DNA from: Caldanaerobius fijiensis DSM 17918
GTDB lineage: Bacteria; Bacillota; Thermoanaerobacteria; Thermoanaerobacterales; Caldanaerobiaceae
Length of the DNA: 64,000 bases
Assembly: GCF_900129075.1 (NCBI RefSeq)
Contig: NZ_FQVH01000003.1
Span: forward strand, 1-64,000
Direction: 5' to 3'
The notes beneath the pieces were generated by a model. It was not told the DNA's origin, did no database searches, and saw only the letters and a list, made by a program, of their open reading frames with translations. Each line of letters begins with the position of its first letter. Positions within the stretch are counted from its first letter, which is position 1. Positions 17,301 to 25,902 of the stretch are shown here, in pieces. The position numbers and the translations under genes were made by a program.

Positions 17301-19800
17301 TGGAGACGTTTACGTCATAGATAGCGGTCTAATAAAGTTTAAGGTACCTCAAATGCCTGAACCTATGGCTTACGATATAACGGTGGAGAATCCTGACGGC
17401 TCTGTAACCAGTTCTCCTGCTAAATTTCAATACATGACGCCCAGTCAGGATACCCTGCCAAGTATTGAAGGTATAGAACCTCCAATAGGGCCGGTAAATG
17501 GAGGCAACATCGCTATTATAAAAGGGAAGAACTTCAAAGATGGGATAGAGGTTTACTTTGGCAGTGAAAAGGCTAAGGTTGTAGCTTTTGACATGTCCAA
17601 AATAGACGCTGATGGATTTCAAAGCATAAGTGTTGTGGTACCGCCATCGAGAAATGGCGCCGGTTATGTAGATGTTATAGTAGTAAATTACGATGGTGGC
17701 AGTGATACACTGGTGGGGGGATACAGATACGCTATACCTAATAGCAGCCCTGTGGTAACTTCTGTTCAGCCTAATAAGGGTTCTACATTGGGCGGTGATG
17801 TGGTTATTATAAAGGGCAAGGATTTCAGGAGGATATCTGTGACCAGCGGCGGTTCTACTGTGCAGAAAGTTCCCGACGTGTTTTTTGGCGGTACAAAAGC
17901 TGAAAGTGTAAAGTATATTGATGAATTTACATTGGAGGTTACAACACCTGCATACCCCAATGGTCAGAGCGTTGATGTGACGGTTGTAAATCCCGCCGAT
18001 GATAAAAACAGTGGCGGCGTGACCGTGTTGAAGAACGGCTATACATACACCCAGTCCAAACCTGTGATTACCGATATAATACCGCCTGCAATATCCGTAA
18101 AAGGTGGTGTTGTGTTGATAAAAGGCAGCAATTTTACCATGAGGCGTACAGGCAGTGATGGCAAGACTATAATGAGCGTTATAAGGATACACGACGGCGC
18201 TAATATTATACAGCTGCCAAAGGATATAAATGATCCTAGGGATGACAGTGTGACGGTTATTGATGCATCGACGATAGTGGTCAAAATTCCTGAACTTGAA
18301 AGTCAGGGAGATAAAATTATAGAGGTAATAAACCCTGATGGGGGTACAGCTACGGGTAAACTTAAGGCTGTTATTGCCCTGAGCAACCCATTAATATCGC
18401 GTATCAGCCCACAATCCGGTTCTATAAATGGTGGGACCAGGGTCACCATATACGGTCAAGATCTGAGAAAAACAGCAAAGGTGTATTTTGGGAATAATGA
18501 AGCCCAGGTGATACAACACGCTGATGATAATTCTTATATAGTGGTACTTACGCCTAAGGTTACTGAGGATTATGCAGGCAAGTCTGTGGGTGTATTAATA
18601 GATAACGGCGATGGGGGGAGCGCCTATAAGGCTGATGCTTTTATGTATCTTAAGACAAGTGCCAATCCTACCATTAACAGGATAGTACCCAATACAGGTT
18701 CCACCAATGGTGGAGATAGGGTAACCATTTATGGTTCAGGTTTTCAGTACGGTGTACAGGTTTACTTTGACGGTGTTTTGGCTTCCAATCCTCAGGTTAT
18801 TAATGATAATACTGCTATTACGGTTATAACCCCCAGCGGCCGTGAAGGTTTGGTCGACGTGACGGTGAGAAACCCAGACGGTTCGGAGGCCACTTTAAAA
18901 GGTGGATATAAATATATCGTCACGAACCCCGAAACACCTATAGGCTTTTACGCGTATCCTCAGAGTGGCGACACGGTGAAGTTGGGATGGAGTTCATCCA
19001 AAGGGGCTTTAAAATATGAATTATACATTAAAGAAAGTTATAACGACCAATGGATTTTTGTGACTTCAGTGGATGCTTCTACTAATACATATTATGTTCA
19101 CGGCCTTACGCCGAATACCTCGTATAGTTTTCAGCTGAGAGCTATAAACTCCAGCGGTATGTCCAATACTGTAACCACAGGAACCACAACTCTGAAAGCG
19201 GGCAGCGAAAGTTCATCTCCAGGAAGCAGTACGGGAGATTCAACTGCCAATTCTATTGAGGTGGACTCGGGTGTGGTAGTTGTAACGCTGGGGATAAGCG
19301 GTGCTAATGAAGTAAACCTGACAGGAGCAAAGTACAGAGGTGTCGACAGATATATTATAAATATTCCGCAAAGGTTTATAGGACAGGATAAATATTTTAA
19401 CATATATTACGAAGGTGGAAAGATAGGCTTTAATACAAAGTACATTTGGGGTGCGGGAGATGTGGATTATGTGGTTTTAGAGTTAAACAGGATGGGAGGA
19501 AATATCGAGGAAAGAGCCAGTATTTCAGTGGGCAGGGCTTATAAGCTTATGAGCGATGTATATGACGTAAATACGTATGTGCAAAATGGTAATAAAAAGG
19601 TTAAAGCCGATGATATTATATTTTATTACGATCTAATGCTGAGCTATAGTGATTTAAAATACTGGAATAATATCCACATGTATTATTATGATCCTGATGC
19701 TGACAAATGGAAAGCAACCATAGATGATGTTTCGTTTTTGGGCGTAAGTAGCAGTCAGTATAAAAATGGGAGGTTTGCCCTTTTTAGTGAGGTGAAATGA
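14392..19800 (+). CDS. Giant secreted IPT/TIG-repeat surface protein with FN3 domain
   Basis: An 1802-aa exported protein. A signal peptide (residues 1-28, with basic MRRIVALLL and cleavage after AVASS or nearby) is followed by about 13 IPT/TIG immunoglobulin-like repeats. Each shows a core like P-x-I-x-x-I-x-P-x-x-G-x-x-x-G-G-x-x-V-x-I-x-G-x-x-F. A fibronectin type III domain lies at about 1515-1602, then a Ser/Gly/Thr linker (about 1603-1622) and a C-terminal beta-rich domain. No SLH domain is seen in this protein itself. It overlaps the next, SLH-bearing gene by 4 nt, so the SLH protein could be the cell-wall anchor of a shared complex. The start ATG follows AGGGGGTC. Similar architectures serve adhesion or S-layer assembly; the binding partner is unknown. 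Confidence 0.85.
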   Translation: MRRIVALLLSMFIAISATGILLPRTAVASSGDVSMNPTVVSSADGGYVVLTALNGKYFDSNTVITVTYGSNSVTIDSKDINITPNQILVKIPPANGYVGDAWLIIKPGSSTSTGISDILQFKYVSGSVISVNPTITNIYQNVETTFVRDTSGRIIGSNKILQTVIEGKNFDLKEVKIGSLSSAKKDTNGNPELQLIYADSEKIVIKTPTDIMSGDIKDITVINNDNGQDVKSFKYNVTPYIYYIDKSKAYPGLKVTITGDNFRAQDIQWMAISNTKLSYDSYSVLSGQKIEFTVPVGMDPGVKDIVISQAGSDNYGADFGGTRVTLKGEFTVVQTPPNLSIQKVEPNAGPTSGGTITTITGAGFVDSLQVYIGDANNLDQYLKDSSNKHLAKKLPLLSGQDAYSTIRVQIPPLPSGENPGPKDVILYNQLDGTFYVFSGGFTYLTVGNQLTIDTVYPMEMRETSGTRTINVQGRNIKNFNIDKFTAVSDSVYAAYDNNTDEYIVRAKGQYYDNQNVSIEKRIKLNIGNNLKITDIEGDDNGIQTITAEMPPFTLNPRQDTPVDVILTTHTVIIDAQGKTLLDITEQVIKAGFTLKPDLTTPQIVDITPPVGSREGGYAVTIKGIDVRDGAKVYFGDIQAQVKSIDAVFDSVYKKISSTLVVIVPPSKTIGKVPVKIVNTEGGTTDINDPKAIFTYQTAPKISSITPAVGEVNKDIYVTIKGSEFYVAPDGKSMPKVRVHYKEYNSDGTVAQDVYGEFEAIQVTDDKGNPIDGRNGSFGTQLQVKISSSYIGYHDVEVINPDYVEGSTGARAVANNAFVFKKPEKDIVVNSVTPSKGKVDGGTPITVNGANFGLKMMVTIDGRPATNITRVDQTQIKATTPPGTSGLKPVQVIDLDTGSTFTYYDPSIGKGFKYVSIVTDPSISSIAPDHGTEGTWVYIKGKDFVQEVKDNTGKLIASKSTVYIGDMRVPDGDVYVIDSGLIKFKVPQMPEPMAYDITVENPDGSVTSSPAKFQYMTPSQDTLPSIEGIEPPIGPVNGGNIAIIKGKNFKDGIEVYFGSEKAKVVAFDMSKIDADGFQSISVVVPPSRNGAGYVDVIVVNYDGGSDTLVGGYRYAIPNSSPVVTSVQPNKGSTLGGDVVIIKGKDFRRISVTSGGSTVQKVPDVFFGGTKAESVKYIDEFTLEVTTPAYPNGQSVDVTVVNPADDKNSGGVTVLKNGYTYTQSKPVITDIIPPAISVKGGVVLIKGSNFTMRRTGSDGKTIMSVIRIHDGANIIQLPKDINDPRDDSVTVIDASTIVVKIPELESQGDKIIEVINPDGGTATGKLKAVIALSNPLISRISPQSGSINGGTRVTIYGQDLRKTAKVYFGNNEAQVIQHADDNSYIVVLTPKVTEDYAGKSVGVLIDNGDGGSAYKADAFMYLKTSANPTINRIVPNTGSTNGGDRVTIYGSGFQYGVQVYFDGVLASNPQVINDNTAITVITPSGREGLVDVTVRNPDGSEATLKGGYKYIVTNPETPIGFYAYPQSGDTVKLGWSSSKGALKYELYIKESYNDQWIFVTSVDASTNTYYVHGLTPNTSYSFQLRAINSSGMSNTVTTGTTTLKAGSESSSPGSSTGDSTANSIEVDSGVVVVTLGISGANEVNLTGAKYRGVDRYIINIPQRFIGQDKYFNIYYEGGKIGFNTKYIWGAGDVDYVVLELNRMGGNIEERASISVGRAYKLMSDVYDVNTYVQNGNKKVKADDIIFYYDLMLSYSDLKYWNNIHMYYYDPDADKWKATIDDVSFLGVSSSQYKNGRFALFSEVK

Positions 19801-22367
19801 TGAGAAGGCTTATAGCGATTTTGTTAGTTGTTATCTTATCTACTTTGCAGGTATTGGGATTTGGAGCTCAGATTTATCAAGGTACCGAACAGGCAAAATA
19901 CCTTGTAGAATTATCTCGCTTCAAGGATATAGAAAATAATTGGGCAAAAAAACCAATAAAAGTTCTTACAGCGCTTTCGATTTTTAGAGGTTATGGCGAT
20001 AGATTTTATCCTGATAGAATTATTACTTATGAGGAGGCATTGATAGTAGCTCTTAGGGCAGCTGGACAGGAAGAAAATGCACAAAGATATATGCAGACTC
20101 TTAAAAGTAGGCCTGGTGGCACGACAAGCAACGGGGTACAAAATAGGCAGACGGCAGCCATAAATGCGGACCCGTGGGCATATGGATATGTGGATTATGC
20201 CATAAGTAAGGGAATACTGTCAAAAGCCGATGCCACCATTCCATGGACAAAACCTGCGCAAAGGCAGGTAGTAGCATATTGGCTAGCTAAATTAGCTGGT
20301 GTTGCTCCCATTTACGGCACAGAACAGGGTGCGATATATAATTTTAGTGATTGGCGAGATATAAATGAAGTTTACGCTCCGTACATAGAACCGCTGGTGC
20401 GCATCGGAGCCATCAAAGGTAGTATTTCTGGAAATAGCTTAAAATTCAGGCCTGAGGATTCCCTTGCGAGAAATGAGATGGCCAGTATGGTATACATTCT
20501 TTTGCCTTATTTTGCAAAAGTTCAAGGCATTGTATCAAAAGGCGGTATTATAGTAAGGACATCATCTAGATACGTGGATAATGCTCCAGTCAAGGATTAT
20601 TATATAGAAAATGATGATGGATCCAGAGCTGTAATAGAGATAAAGCAAGATTTCGATGTGCCTGTCTTAAACGGCGATGACATTGACCTGACATCGTGGC
20701 TCAAAAACGGTGACAATATAACATATTATGCCAAAGGAAACAACATACTATTTATAGAGTTAAATGCCGGTAGCAATAACGCCAATCGGGTAGAAGGAGT
20801 TATCTTAGATGTTTCTCAAGACCAGCTGACATTAGAAGACTCCAGTGGAAATACAAGAATTTATACGTTGAGCAAGTACACACCTGTTGACGTCAATGGT
20901 CTTGCAGGCAGTTTATCAGATCTTAAATATGGGCAGTCTGTGAGTCTAAAATTGGTAAATGGTCGCGTCAAAAGTATTTCTGTGTATATAGATAATAACA
21001 ATCCTGGTTATGTGACACCTGGAACTATAAGGGTATATGGGCAGGTCTTAGACATTATAAAAAGCGGAGATGGATATGCACTTAGAATTTATACACAGAA
21101 TGGCGATATAAAAGATTATTATGTCAGCGAAAATATACCCGTTTTAATGCCTCAGAAGACTGGAAGTATACAGGATGTTTTAAGGGGCGACTTTGTGGCT
21201 CTGTACCTTGATTCCCTGAACTCCGCCACACCTTCAAAAATAGCCGTCCAGAGTAACTACGGTCAGGTAGTTGCGGTTATAAAAGGGAATATAAAAGGTT
21301 ATGCCAATGGTCAGCTGGCGCTTTCTGATGTCAAAAGATACGAAAATGGCACGTGGGTAGATGAGAGCGGGTATGCCTTTTATGGCATTTCGAATGATGC
21401 CAAACTGTATGTTGACGGCAACAAAATCATTGCTGATGATATAAACAATTATAAGAGTATGAGAGCATATGCAGTATTGACAAATAATTATGGAGGCTCG
21501 AAAATAGGGTATTTAAATGTATTTAAGGGCTATGAATACACATATGAGTATACTTTGAGTTCCATTGATTATGCGGCTCAACGCATCACTGTTGGCAATA
21601 ATGTTCTACCGTATAATAGCTCTACAGCGGTGGTTAACAGCGATAGGTTGATGCCGCCTGAAGGCCTTGTAAGCGGGGAGGATTTATTAGTTATAGCCTC
21701 TAAAGATGGAAATAATAGCATTGCCCGACTGGTATTGGTGGAAACGCCCCAATGGCCTCCGTATATGATATTTAAAGGGAACATTGTAGCAGATGCGATA
21801 AAAAATCAATATGGAAATATAATTGGATACAATGGGATATATGATGACAGATTTGAGCTGGTTAAAAGCTATATTCTTAAGAGCGGTCAATGGGAGAAGA
21901 CAGGTGATGAGTACCTATATCTCAATAACGATACCAATATCGTCGATAATACATCTACACCCGGCAGATCAATTACTCTGAGAGACTTTACGTCCATGAG
22001 GTATAATGATTCAAACATGTCTTATCTCAGAGGCAAATTTATATATGTGGTGTCAGATGCTTTCAATAACACCATAGCTATAAACGTGGTAGGCGATGCA
22101 GGTGATTTTGCAGGTTCTGGTGATAGGATTACTACAGCCTATATAGATGCAGTCGATGCAGGTAATGGCTTGCTGAGTTTGAAAAACGCCAGGGATTACA
22201 GTCAATTTAAAAGTTCCTGGTTCATAAGCGGTGCAGATATGATAAATGTAAAAAAGGCTGTAATCGTTAAAAATGGCATGCCTGTGGGATTAAATGATAT
22301 AAACCCAGGTGATGAAGCATTTATTGTAAGAGATGGCAGTATTGGATATGTGGTGATTGTAAGATGA
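19797..22367 (+). CDS. SLH-domain cell-surface protein
   Basis: An 856-aa protein with a signal peptide (MRRLIAILLVVILST) and three N-terminal S-layer-homology repeats, at about residues 38-90, 115-165 and 180-240. Marks include FKDIENNWAKKPI, WAYGYVDYAISKGI and FSDWRDINEVYAPYI. SLH triplets bind pyruvylated wall polysaccharide. The rest is a series of beta-rich repeats such as GVILDVSQDQLTLEDSSGN with no family I can name. The ATG overlaps the previous stop (ATGA), and the last codons overlap the next gene by 4 nt, so the three genes form a tightly coupled operon. Confidence 0.85.
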   Translation: MMRRLIAILLVVILSTLQVLGFGAQIYQGTEQAKYLVELSRFKDIENNWAKKPIKVLTALSIFRGYGDRFYPDRIITYEEALIVALRAAGQEENAQRYMQTLKSRPGGTTSNGVQNRQTAAINADPWAYGYVDYAISKGILSKADATIPWTKPAQRQVVAYWLAKLAGVAPIYGTEQGAIYNFSDWRDINEVYAPYIEPLVRIGAIKGSISGNSLKFRPEDSLARNEMASMVYILLPYFAKVQGIVSKGGIIVRTSSRYVDNAPVKDYYIENDDGSRAVIEIKQDFDVPVLNGDDIDLTSWLKNGDNITYYAKGNNILFIELNAGSNNANRVEGVILDVSQDQLTLEDSSGNTRIYTLSKYTPVDVNGLAGSLSDLKYGQSVSLKLVNGRVKSISVYIDNNNPGYVTPGTIRVYGQVLDIIKSGDGYALRIYTQNGDIKDYYVSENIPVLMPQKTGSIQDVLRGDFVALYLDSLNSATPSKIAVQSNYGQVVAVIKGNIKGYANGQLALSDVKRYENGTWVDESGYAFYGISNDAKLYVDGNKIIADDINNYKSMRAYAVLTNNYGGSKIGYLNVFKGYEYTYEYTLSSIDYAAQRITVGNNVLPYNSSTAVVNSDRLMPPEGLVSGEDLLVIASKDGNNSIARLVLVETPQWPPYMIFKGNIVADAIKNQYGNIIGYNGIYDDRFELVKSYILKSGQWEKTGDEYLYLNNDTNIVDNTSTPGRSITLRDFTSMRYNDSNMSYLRGKFIYVVSDAFNNTIAINVVGDAGDFAGSGDRITTAYIDAVDAGNGLLSLKNARDYSQFKSSWFISGADMINVKKAVIVKNGMPVGLNDINPGDEAFIVRDGSIGYVVIVR

Positions 22368-23854
22368 GAAGAAATATTTTGATAGTGTTGCTGATTGCTG
22401 TGATATCTATGACTTTTAAGGTAGTATACGCTGCGGATGTAGGTTACGAAGGCGGTGTTTCAGATGGCGTACAGTATAAGGAGATGGTCTTTATAACCGG
22501 CGAGCCTGTAGAATTTCAGGGTACTTTGAAGGTTTATTCAACTCCACCTAGAAATAATACCCAGAGAATAAATTATACTTATTTGCTTACAAATGCACAG
22601 CATAAAGCTACATTAAGACGTACTGTTTCACTAAATGTGGATTATGAAAATGTGGGCGACTCACAGGTGCTGTCCAGGATCTCTATGTTAAATATGTCTG
22701 AGAGTATTACTATTGATGGCGTTAATTATATCTTAAAGGCACCTAATTATACTTTTAGCGCATCAAAGGTGACTGATGAAAGGCCTGCAGTAAACTACTT
22801 TGCATCTAACTGGATATATAAAAAGGTTTACGATATAAACCGCACGGAAGGCAGCGTCACTGTGAATATGACAGGTAAATCATCAGGGTATAGCAGTGCA
22901 TGAGGGTCAGCTTACGACAGTAAGGTGGATATAAGTATACGCTATAATAGAACCCCAAATGGGGGCTCGCCAATTCAGTGGGAAGGTTCAATATCTGAAA
23001 TTGCCGCCGATTCAAGTGCTAAACGTATTGTGTATACCAAAAACGATCCACAATATATAAGCTTTGACGGAAGTTACGTGATCAAAAATGAGGGCCAGAC
23101 TGTGTTGCAGTATTCATATAATTTACCCGTATTGGAAAATGGCGTACCATCGTCTGCAAGAACAGAAAAAGAGGGTACTCTGGCAATGGAAATGTCCCCT
23201 ACGATAACCCAGCCCCTTGCCATAGGAAATAAAAAGGATATAAAAGGGCACTGGGCAGAAGATTCTATAAAAAAGATGCTGGCGTTAGGAGTGTTTAGGG
23301 ATGATTCTGACTATTTTGGGCCGGCATTGCCTATAAAAAGAGGGGATTTCGCTAAAGCTATAGCTATAGTGGCGGGAATAAATATTGATCAAAGTAACGA
23401 TAATGTTCCAGCGTACTTACGTAATCGAAATAAAACGCCTGAGACTTCGCCGTTCTTTGATGTGTCTGTAAATAGCGCAGACTATAAATACATAAAGGCA
23501 GTGGTCCAGAACGGCTTGATGGAAGGTACATCTAATAGTACTTTTTCACCTGCCCAATCCCTTACAAGGGAACAGGCTATCGTCATTGCTATTAGGGCAT
23601 TAGGCCTTGAGTCTCTTGCTCCAACGGCAGGTTATAACACAACTTTTGCAGATGACGATAAAATAAGTCCCTGGGCAAAGGATTCGGTTTATGTAGCATA
23701 TCTCATTGGCCTTATTCAGGGTGATGAGTACAACAGGTTTAACCCTCAGCAGGCTATGACAAAAGCGGAGGTTTCGGTTTTTTTAGATCGATTTATACAA
23801 TTTCTCCAAAAAGATATGATCAAAAATTATGTAGATAGGGTTTTGAATTTTTGA
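22364..23854 (+). pseudogene. SLH-domain surface protein gene interrupted by an in-frame TGA
   Basis: One reading frame of 496 codons plus stop, broken at a single TGA (22901-22903). The first part (179 aa) has a signal peptide (MRRNILIVLLIAVISM) and a beta-rich domain. The second part continues in the same frame, without frameshift, through more of that domain into three SLH repeats (KDIKGHWAEDSIKKM, FFDVSVNSADYKYI and FADDDKISPWAKDSV). The second part has only a GTG at 22925, no clear ribosome site and no signal peptide. The context ...YSSA-stop-GSAYDSK would read naturally with Trp (TGG to TGA). A nonsense mutation or a base-call error is most likely. Confidence 0.82.
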
Positions 23855-23858
23855 TGGT

Positions 23859-23885
23859 AAATATCCCCCTGGTGTGCATATAAAT
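23859..23885 (+). promoter_or_regulatory. Probable sigma-E promoter of spoIID
   Basis: AAATATC (23859-23865), resembling the sigma-E -35 box, lies 11 nt before CATATAAAT (23877-23885), close to the sigma-E -10 consensus CATACA-T. The spacer is slightly short. spoIID is a sigma-E gene in B. subtilis. The -10 element begins at the last base of the 5' arm of the hairpin listed next. Confidence 0.5.
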
Positions 23886-23910
23886 AGATTGTAGGTGTGC
23901 ACAAAGGGGG
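23865..23910 (+). promoter_or_regulatory. Inverted repeat hiding the spoIID ribosome site in read-through RNA
   Basis: CCCCCT (23865-23870) pairs with AGGGGG (23905-23910), and TGTGC (23873-23877) pairs with GCACA (23899-23903), with a small internal loop between. The 3' arm is the Shine-Dalgarno of spoIID (AAAGGGGG). The -10 element falls in the loop, so RNA started from this promoter (near 23892) lacks the 5' arm. Confidence 0.6.
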
Positions 23911-23917
23911 AATTTTA

Positions 23918-25009
23918 ATGAGAATATTCCTTTATTTTATTCTGGGGTTATTTGCTACGGTAGTATTTTTGCCCCTGAGCATTGTGATCAGCTGGAACGC
24001 TTTGCATCCTGAAAAACCCCTGACATTTAATGAACCTCGACTTAATACATCCTACAAACTGATACAGGAGGGTAGGGCTGTAGCGGAAAAAAACGATAAA
24101 ATATCTCCTGCGACAGATGGTAAAAATTATAAAGATTTAGAAATAAATGTATATGTGGTTCAAACAGGTAAACTGGAGAAAATGCCTCTAGAGCAATACG
24201 TGAGAGGAGTGGTAGCGGCGGAGATGCCGGCTAACTTTAATACCGAGGCTTTAAAAGCTCAAGCGGTGGCATCCAGGACCTATGCTGCGAGCAAAATGAA
24301 GATCTTTGGAGGCAATGGGGATGGTGAACATCCGGGTGCTGATGTGTGTACTGATTCTCACCATTGCCAGGCTTGGGCGTCAGAGGCAGAATTGAGATCG
24401 AAATGGGGGAAAGATTATAATATGTATATGGACAAAGTGAGTAAGGCGGTACAGGACACCACCGGTCAGGTGCTTGCTTATGAAGATAAGCTTATCCAGC
24501 CTGTATTTCACGCTATTAGTGGTGGAAAGACCGAAAGCGCAGAGGACGCATGGGGTAAGAATGTCCCATACCTTGTAAGTGTTGATAGCCCTTATGAAGA
24601 AGGTGCTCCTAAATATAAAACCCAGATCGTGATGACAAAAATTGAATTTGTACGCCGATTAAAGACCTTAAGACCGGATGCAAAGGTGGATGCAAGCAAC
24701 CTTTCATCGCAGATTAAGGTTCTGGAATACTCCCACACAGACAGGATAAAGAAGATTAAAATAGGAGATCAAGTCTTGACGGGTGAAGAACTCAGAAACG
24801 TATATGATTTGAATTCCACCAATGTCAAATTTACGTTTACTGATAATAATGTGGTAATGGATGTGACAGGGTATGGACACGGCGTCGGGATGAGCCAGTT
24901 TGGAGCAGAGGGCATGGCAGAACACGGCAGTAGTTATGAAGATATTTTAAAACATTATTATAAAAATACAGCTATTATAAGTTTAAGTGAGTTACATAAA
25001 AATCAGTGA
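23918..25009 (+). CDS. spoIID: Stage II sporulation protein D
   Basis: A 363-aa protein with an N-terminal membrane anchor (about residues 1-22) and the SpoIID lytic transglycosylase domain. Marks are LEQYVRGVVAAEMPANF with the catalytic-type Glu near residue 105, ALKAQAVASRTYA, ISGGKTESAEDAWG, and the C-terminal GYGHGVGMSQFGAEGMA. SpoIID cleaves denuded glycan strands during engulfment and acts in the mother cell with SpoIIM and SpoIIP. The ATG at 23918 lies 7 nt after AAAGGGGG; the upstream GTG at 23897 precedes that site. A sigma-E-like promoter and an inverted repeat lie just upstream. Confidence 0.95.
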   Translation: MRIFLYFILGLFATVVFLPLSIVISWNALHPEKPLTFNEPRLNTSYKLIQEGRAVAEKNDKISPATDGKNYKDLEINVYVVQTGKLEKMPLEQYVRGVVAAEMPANFNTEALKAQAVASRTYAASKMKIFGGNGDGEHPGADVCTDSHHCQAWASEAELRSKWGKDYNMYMDKVSKAVQDTTGQVLAYEDKLIQPVFHAISGGKTESAEDAWGKNVPYLVSVDSPYEEGAPKYKTQIVMTKIEFVRRLKTLRPDAKVDASNLSSQIKVLEYSHTDRIKKIKIGDQVLTGEELRNVYDLNSTNVKFTFTDNNVVMDVTGYGHGVGMSQFGAEGMAEHGSSYEDILKHYYKNTAIISLSELHKNQ

Positions 25010-25014
25010 TTAAA

Positions 25015-25043
25015 GTATATTCCACCAATATATGGCTATACTA
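25015..25043 (+). promoter_or_regulatory. Probable sigma-F promoter of spoIIQ
   Basis: GTATA (25015-25019), 14 nt, then GGCTATACTA (25034-25043). This fits the sigma-F consensus GYWTA - about 15 nt - GGNRANAHTW with one mismatch in the -10 box. B. subtilis spoIIQ is transcribed by sigma-F in the forespore. The predicted start is near 25050, inside the loop of the inverted repeat. Confidence 0.7.
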
Positions 25044-25062
25044 ATTTTGGAGGTGGAATATA
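25016..25062 (+). promoter_or_regulatory. Inverted repeat hiding the spoIIQ ribosome site in read-through RNA
   Basis: TATATTCCACC (25016-25026) pairs perfectly over 11 bp with GGTGGAATATA (25052-25062), ending at the base before the spoIIQ ATG. The Shine-Dalgarno GGAGGTGG (25049-25056) is in the 3' arm. The 25-nt loop contains the sigma-F -10 box, and the -35 box overlaps the 5' arm. Own-promoter RNA therefore lacks the 5' arm. Confidence 0.75.
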
Positions 25063-25893
25063 ATGAAAAATTTTTTACAAAAGAACGGTTTTTATGTAAT
25101 TCTTTTAATGTGTATCGCCATAGTGGCTATTGCGGCCGTTGTCATGACAAATAACGATATAAATAAGCTGGTTAAAAAAGGGTTGCCGCCTAAGAGTGCA
25201 TCTGAAAAGCAAACAAATCCTGATGTCAGCATGAGAGACAGCGATATTATCATTGGAGACATAAATAAGAAGCTAGAAAGCAACACAGCTCAGAACAACG
25301 TACAAAAATATTATGAAGAGAAAAAACAACAAGAAACAGCTCAAAACAGTGCTCAAAATACGATAACCAAGGCACAACAGACAGAACCCACTAAAGTTGT
25401 AGATAACACCAGGGATACGGAAAAAACTATTAAAAATGTTTCAACACCTGTGGCCAATGCAACTCCAGTATCCTCTACTATAACTGTCAGTATGATAATG
25501 CCTGTAGATGGCCAGATATCTACGGATTATGCAATGAGCAATCTTATTTACTCAAAAACTCTTGATGAATGGCGTACCCATAATGGCATAGATATTGCCG
25601 CAAAAGCCGATATGCCTGTTAAGGCAGCGATGGCGGGCATAGTAGAAAAGGTTTATAAGGATTTAAAGATGGGATACACAGTAATAATTAAACATAATGG
25701 TGGTTATGAGACCAGATACTCGTCTTTAGGAGAAGATATAAAAGTAAAAGAAGGCCAGACAGTAAAACAAGGTGATATAATTGGAATTGTGAGTCAATCA
25801 GCCAGTTTTGAGATAGCTGAGGGACCCCATGTACATTTTGAAGTAATAAAAGATGGCAAGAACGTCAATCCCCATGACTATATAAAACAGTGA
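25063..25893 (+). CDS. spoIIQ: SpoIIQ-like M23 (LytM) sporulation protein
   Basis: A 276-aa protein with one N-terminal membrane helix (about residues 10-29), a long Gln/Thr-rich linker (to about 145) and a LytM/M23 domain. Zinc-site motifs are present: HNGIDIA (H-x3-D) and HVHFEV (H-x-H). The usual YGH catalytic histidine is replaced in ETRYSSLG, so hydrolytic activity is doubtful. SpoIIQ in the forespore membrane binds SpoIIIAH across the septum, forming the feeding channel and holding engulfing membranes. Position between spoIID and spoIIID matches the conserved order. Confidence 0.88.
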   Translation: MKNFLQKNGFYVILLMCIAIVAIAAVVMTNNDINKLVKKGLPPKSASEKQTNPDVSMRDSDIIIGDINKKLESNTAQNNVQKYYEEKKQQETAQNSAQNTITKAQQTEPTKVVDNTRDTEKTIKNVSTPVANATPVSSTITVSMIMPVDGQISTDYAMSNLIYSKTLDEWRTHNGIDIAAKADMPVKAAMAGIVEKVYKDLKMGYTVIIKHNGGYETRYSSLGEDIKVKEGQTVKQGDIIGIVSQSASFEIAEGPHVHFEVIKDGKNVNPHDYIKQ

Positions 25894-25902
25894 TTTGTTC
25901 TA

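Noticed and set aside
17329-18192. 287-codon minus-strand frame inside the IPT/TIG gene
   Set aside because: Its codons mirror the repeat-coding strand; Tyr/His-rich translation without any domain; the plus frame is clearly real.
14392-19800. DNA-level tandem repeats or CRISPR-like array in the IPT/TIG gene
   Set aside because: The repeats are visible in protein but diverged in DNA; no regular short repeats or spacers occur here or elsewhere in the window.
22901-22924. TGA as selenocysteine with a SECIS element
   Set aside because: A small hairpin CTTAC-GACA-GTAAG lies downstream, but the stem is only 5 bp and close to the TGA, and an SLH surface protein gives no reason for selenocysteine. 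Trp at this site fits better.
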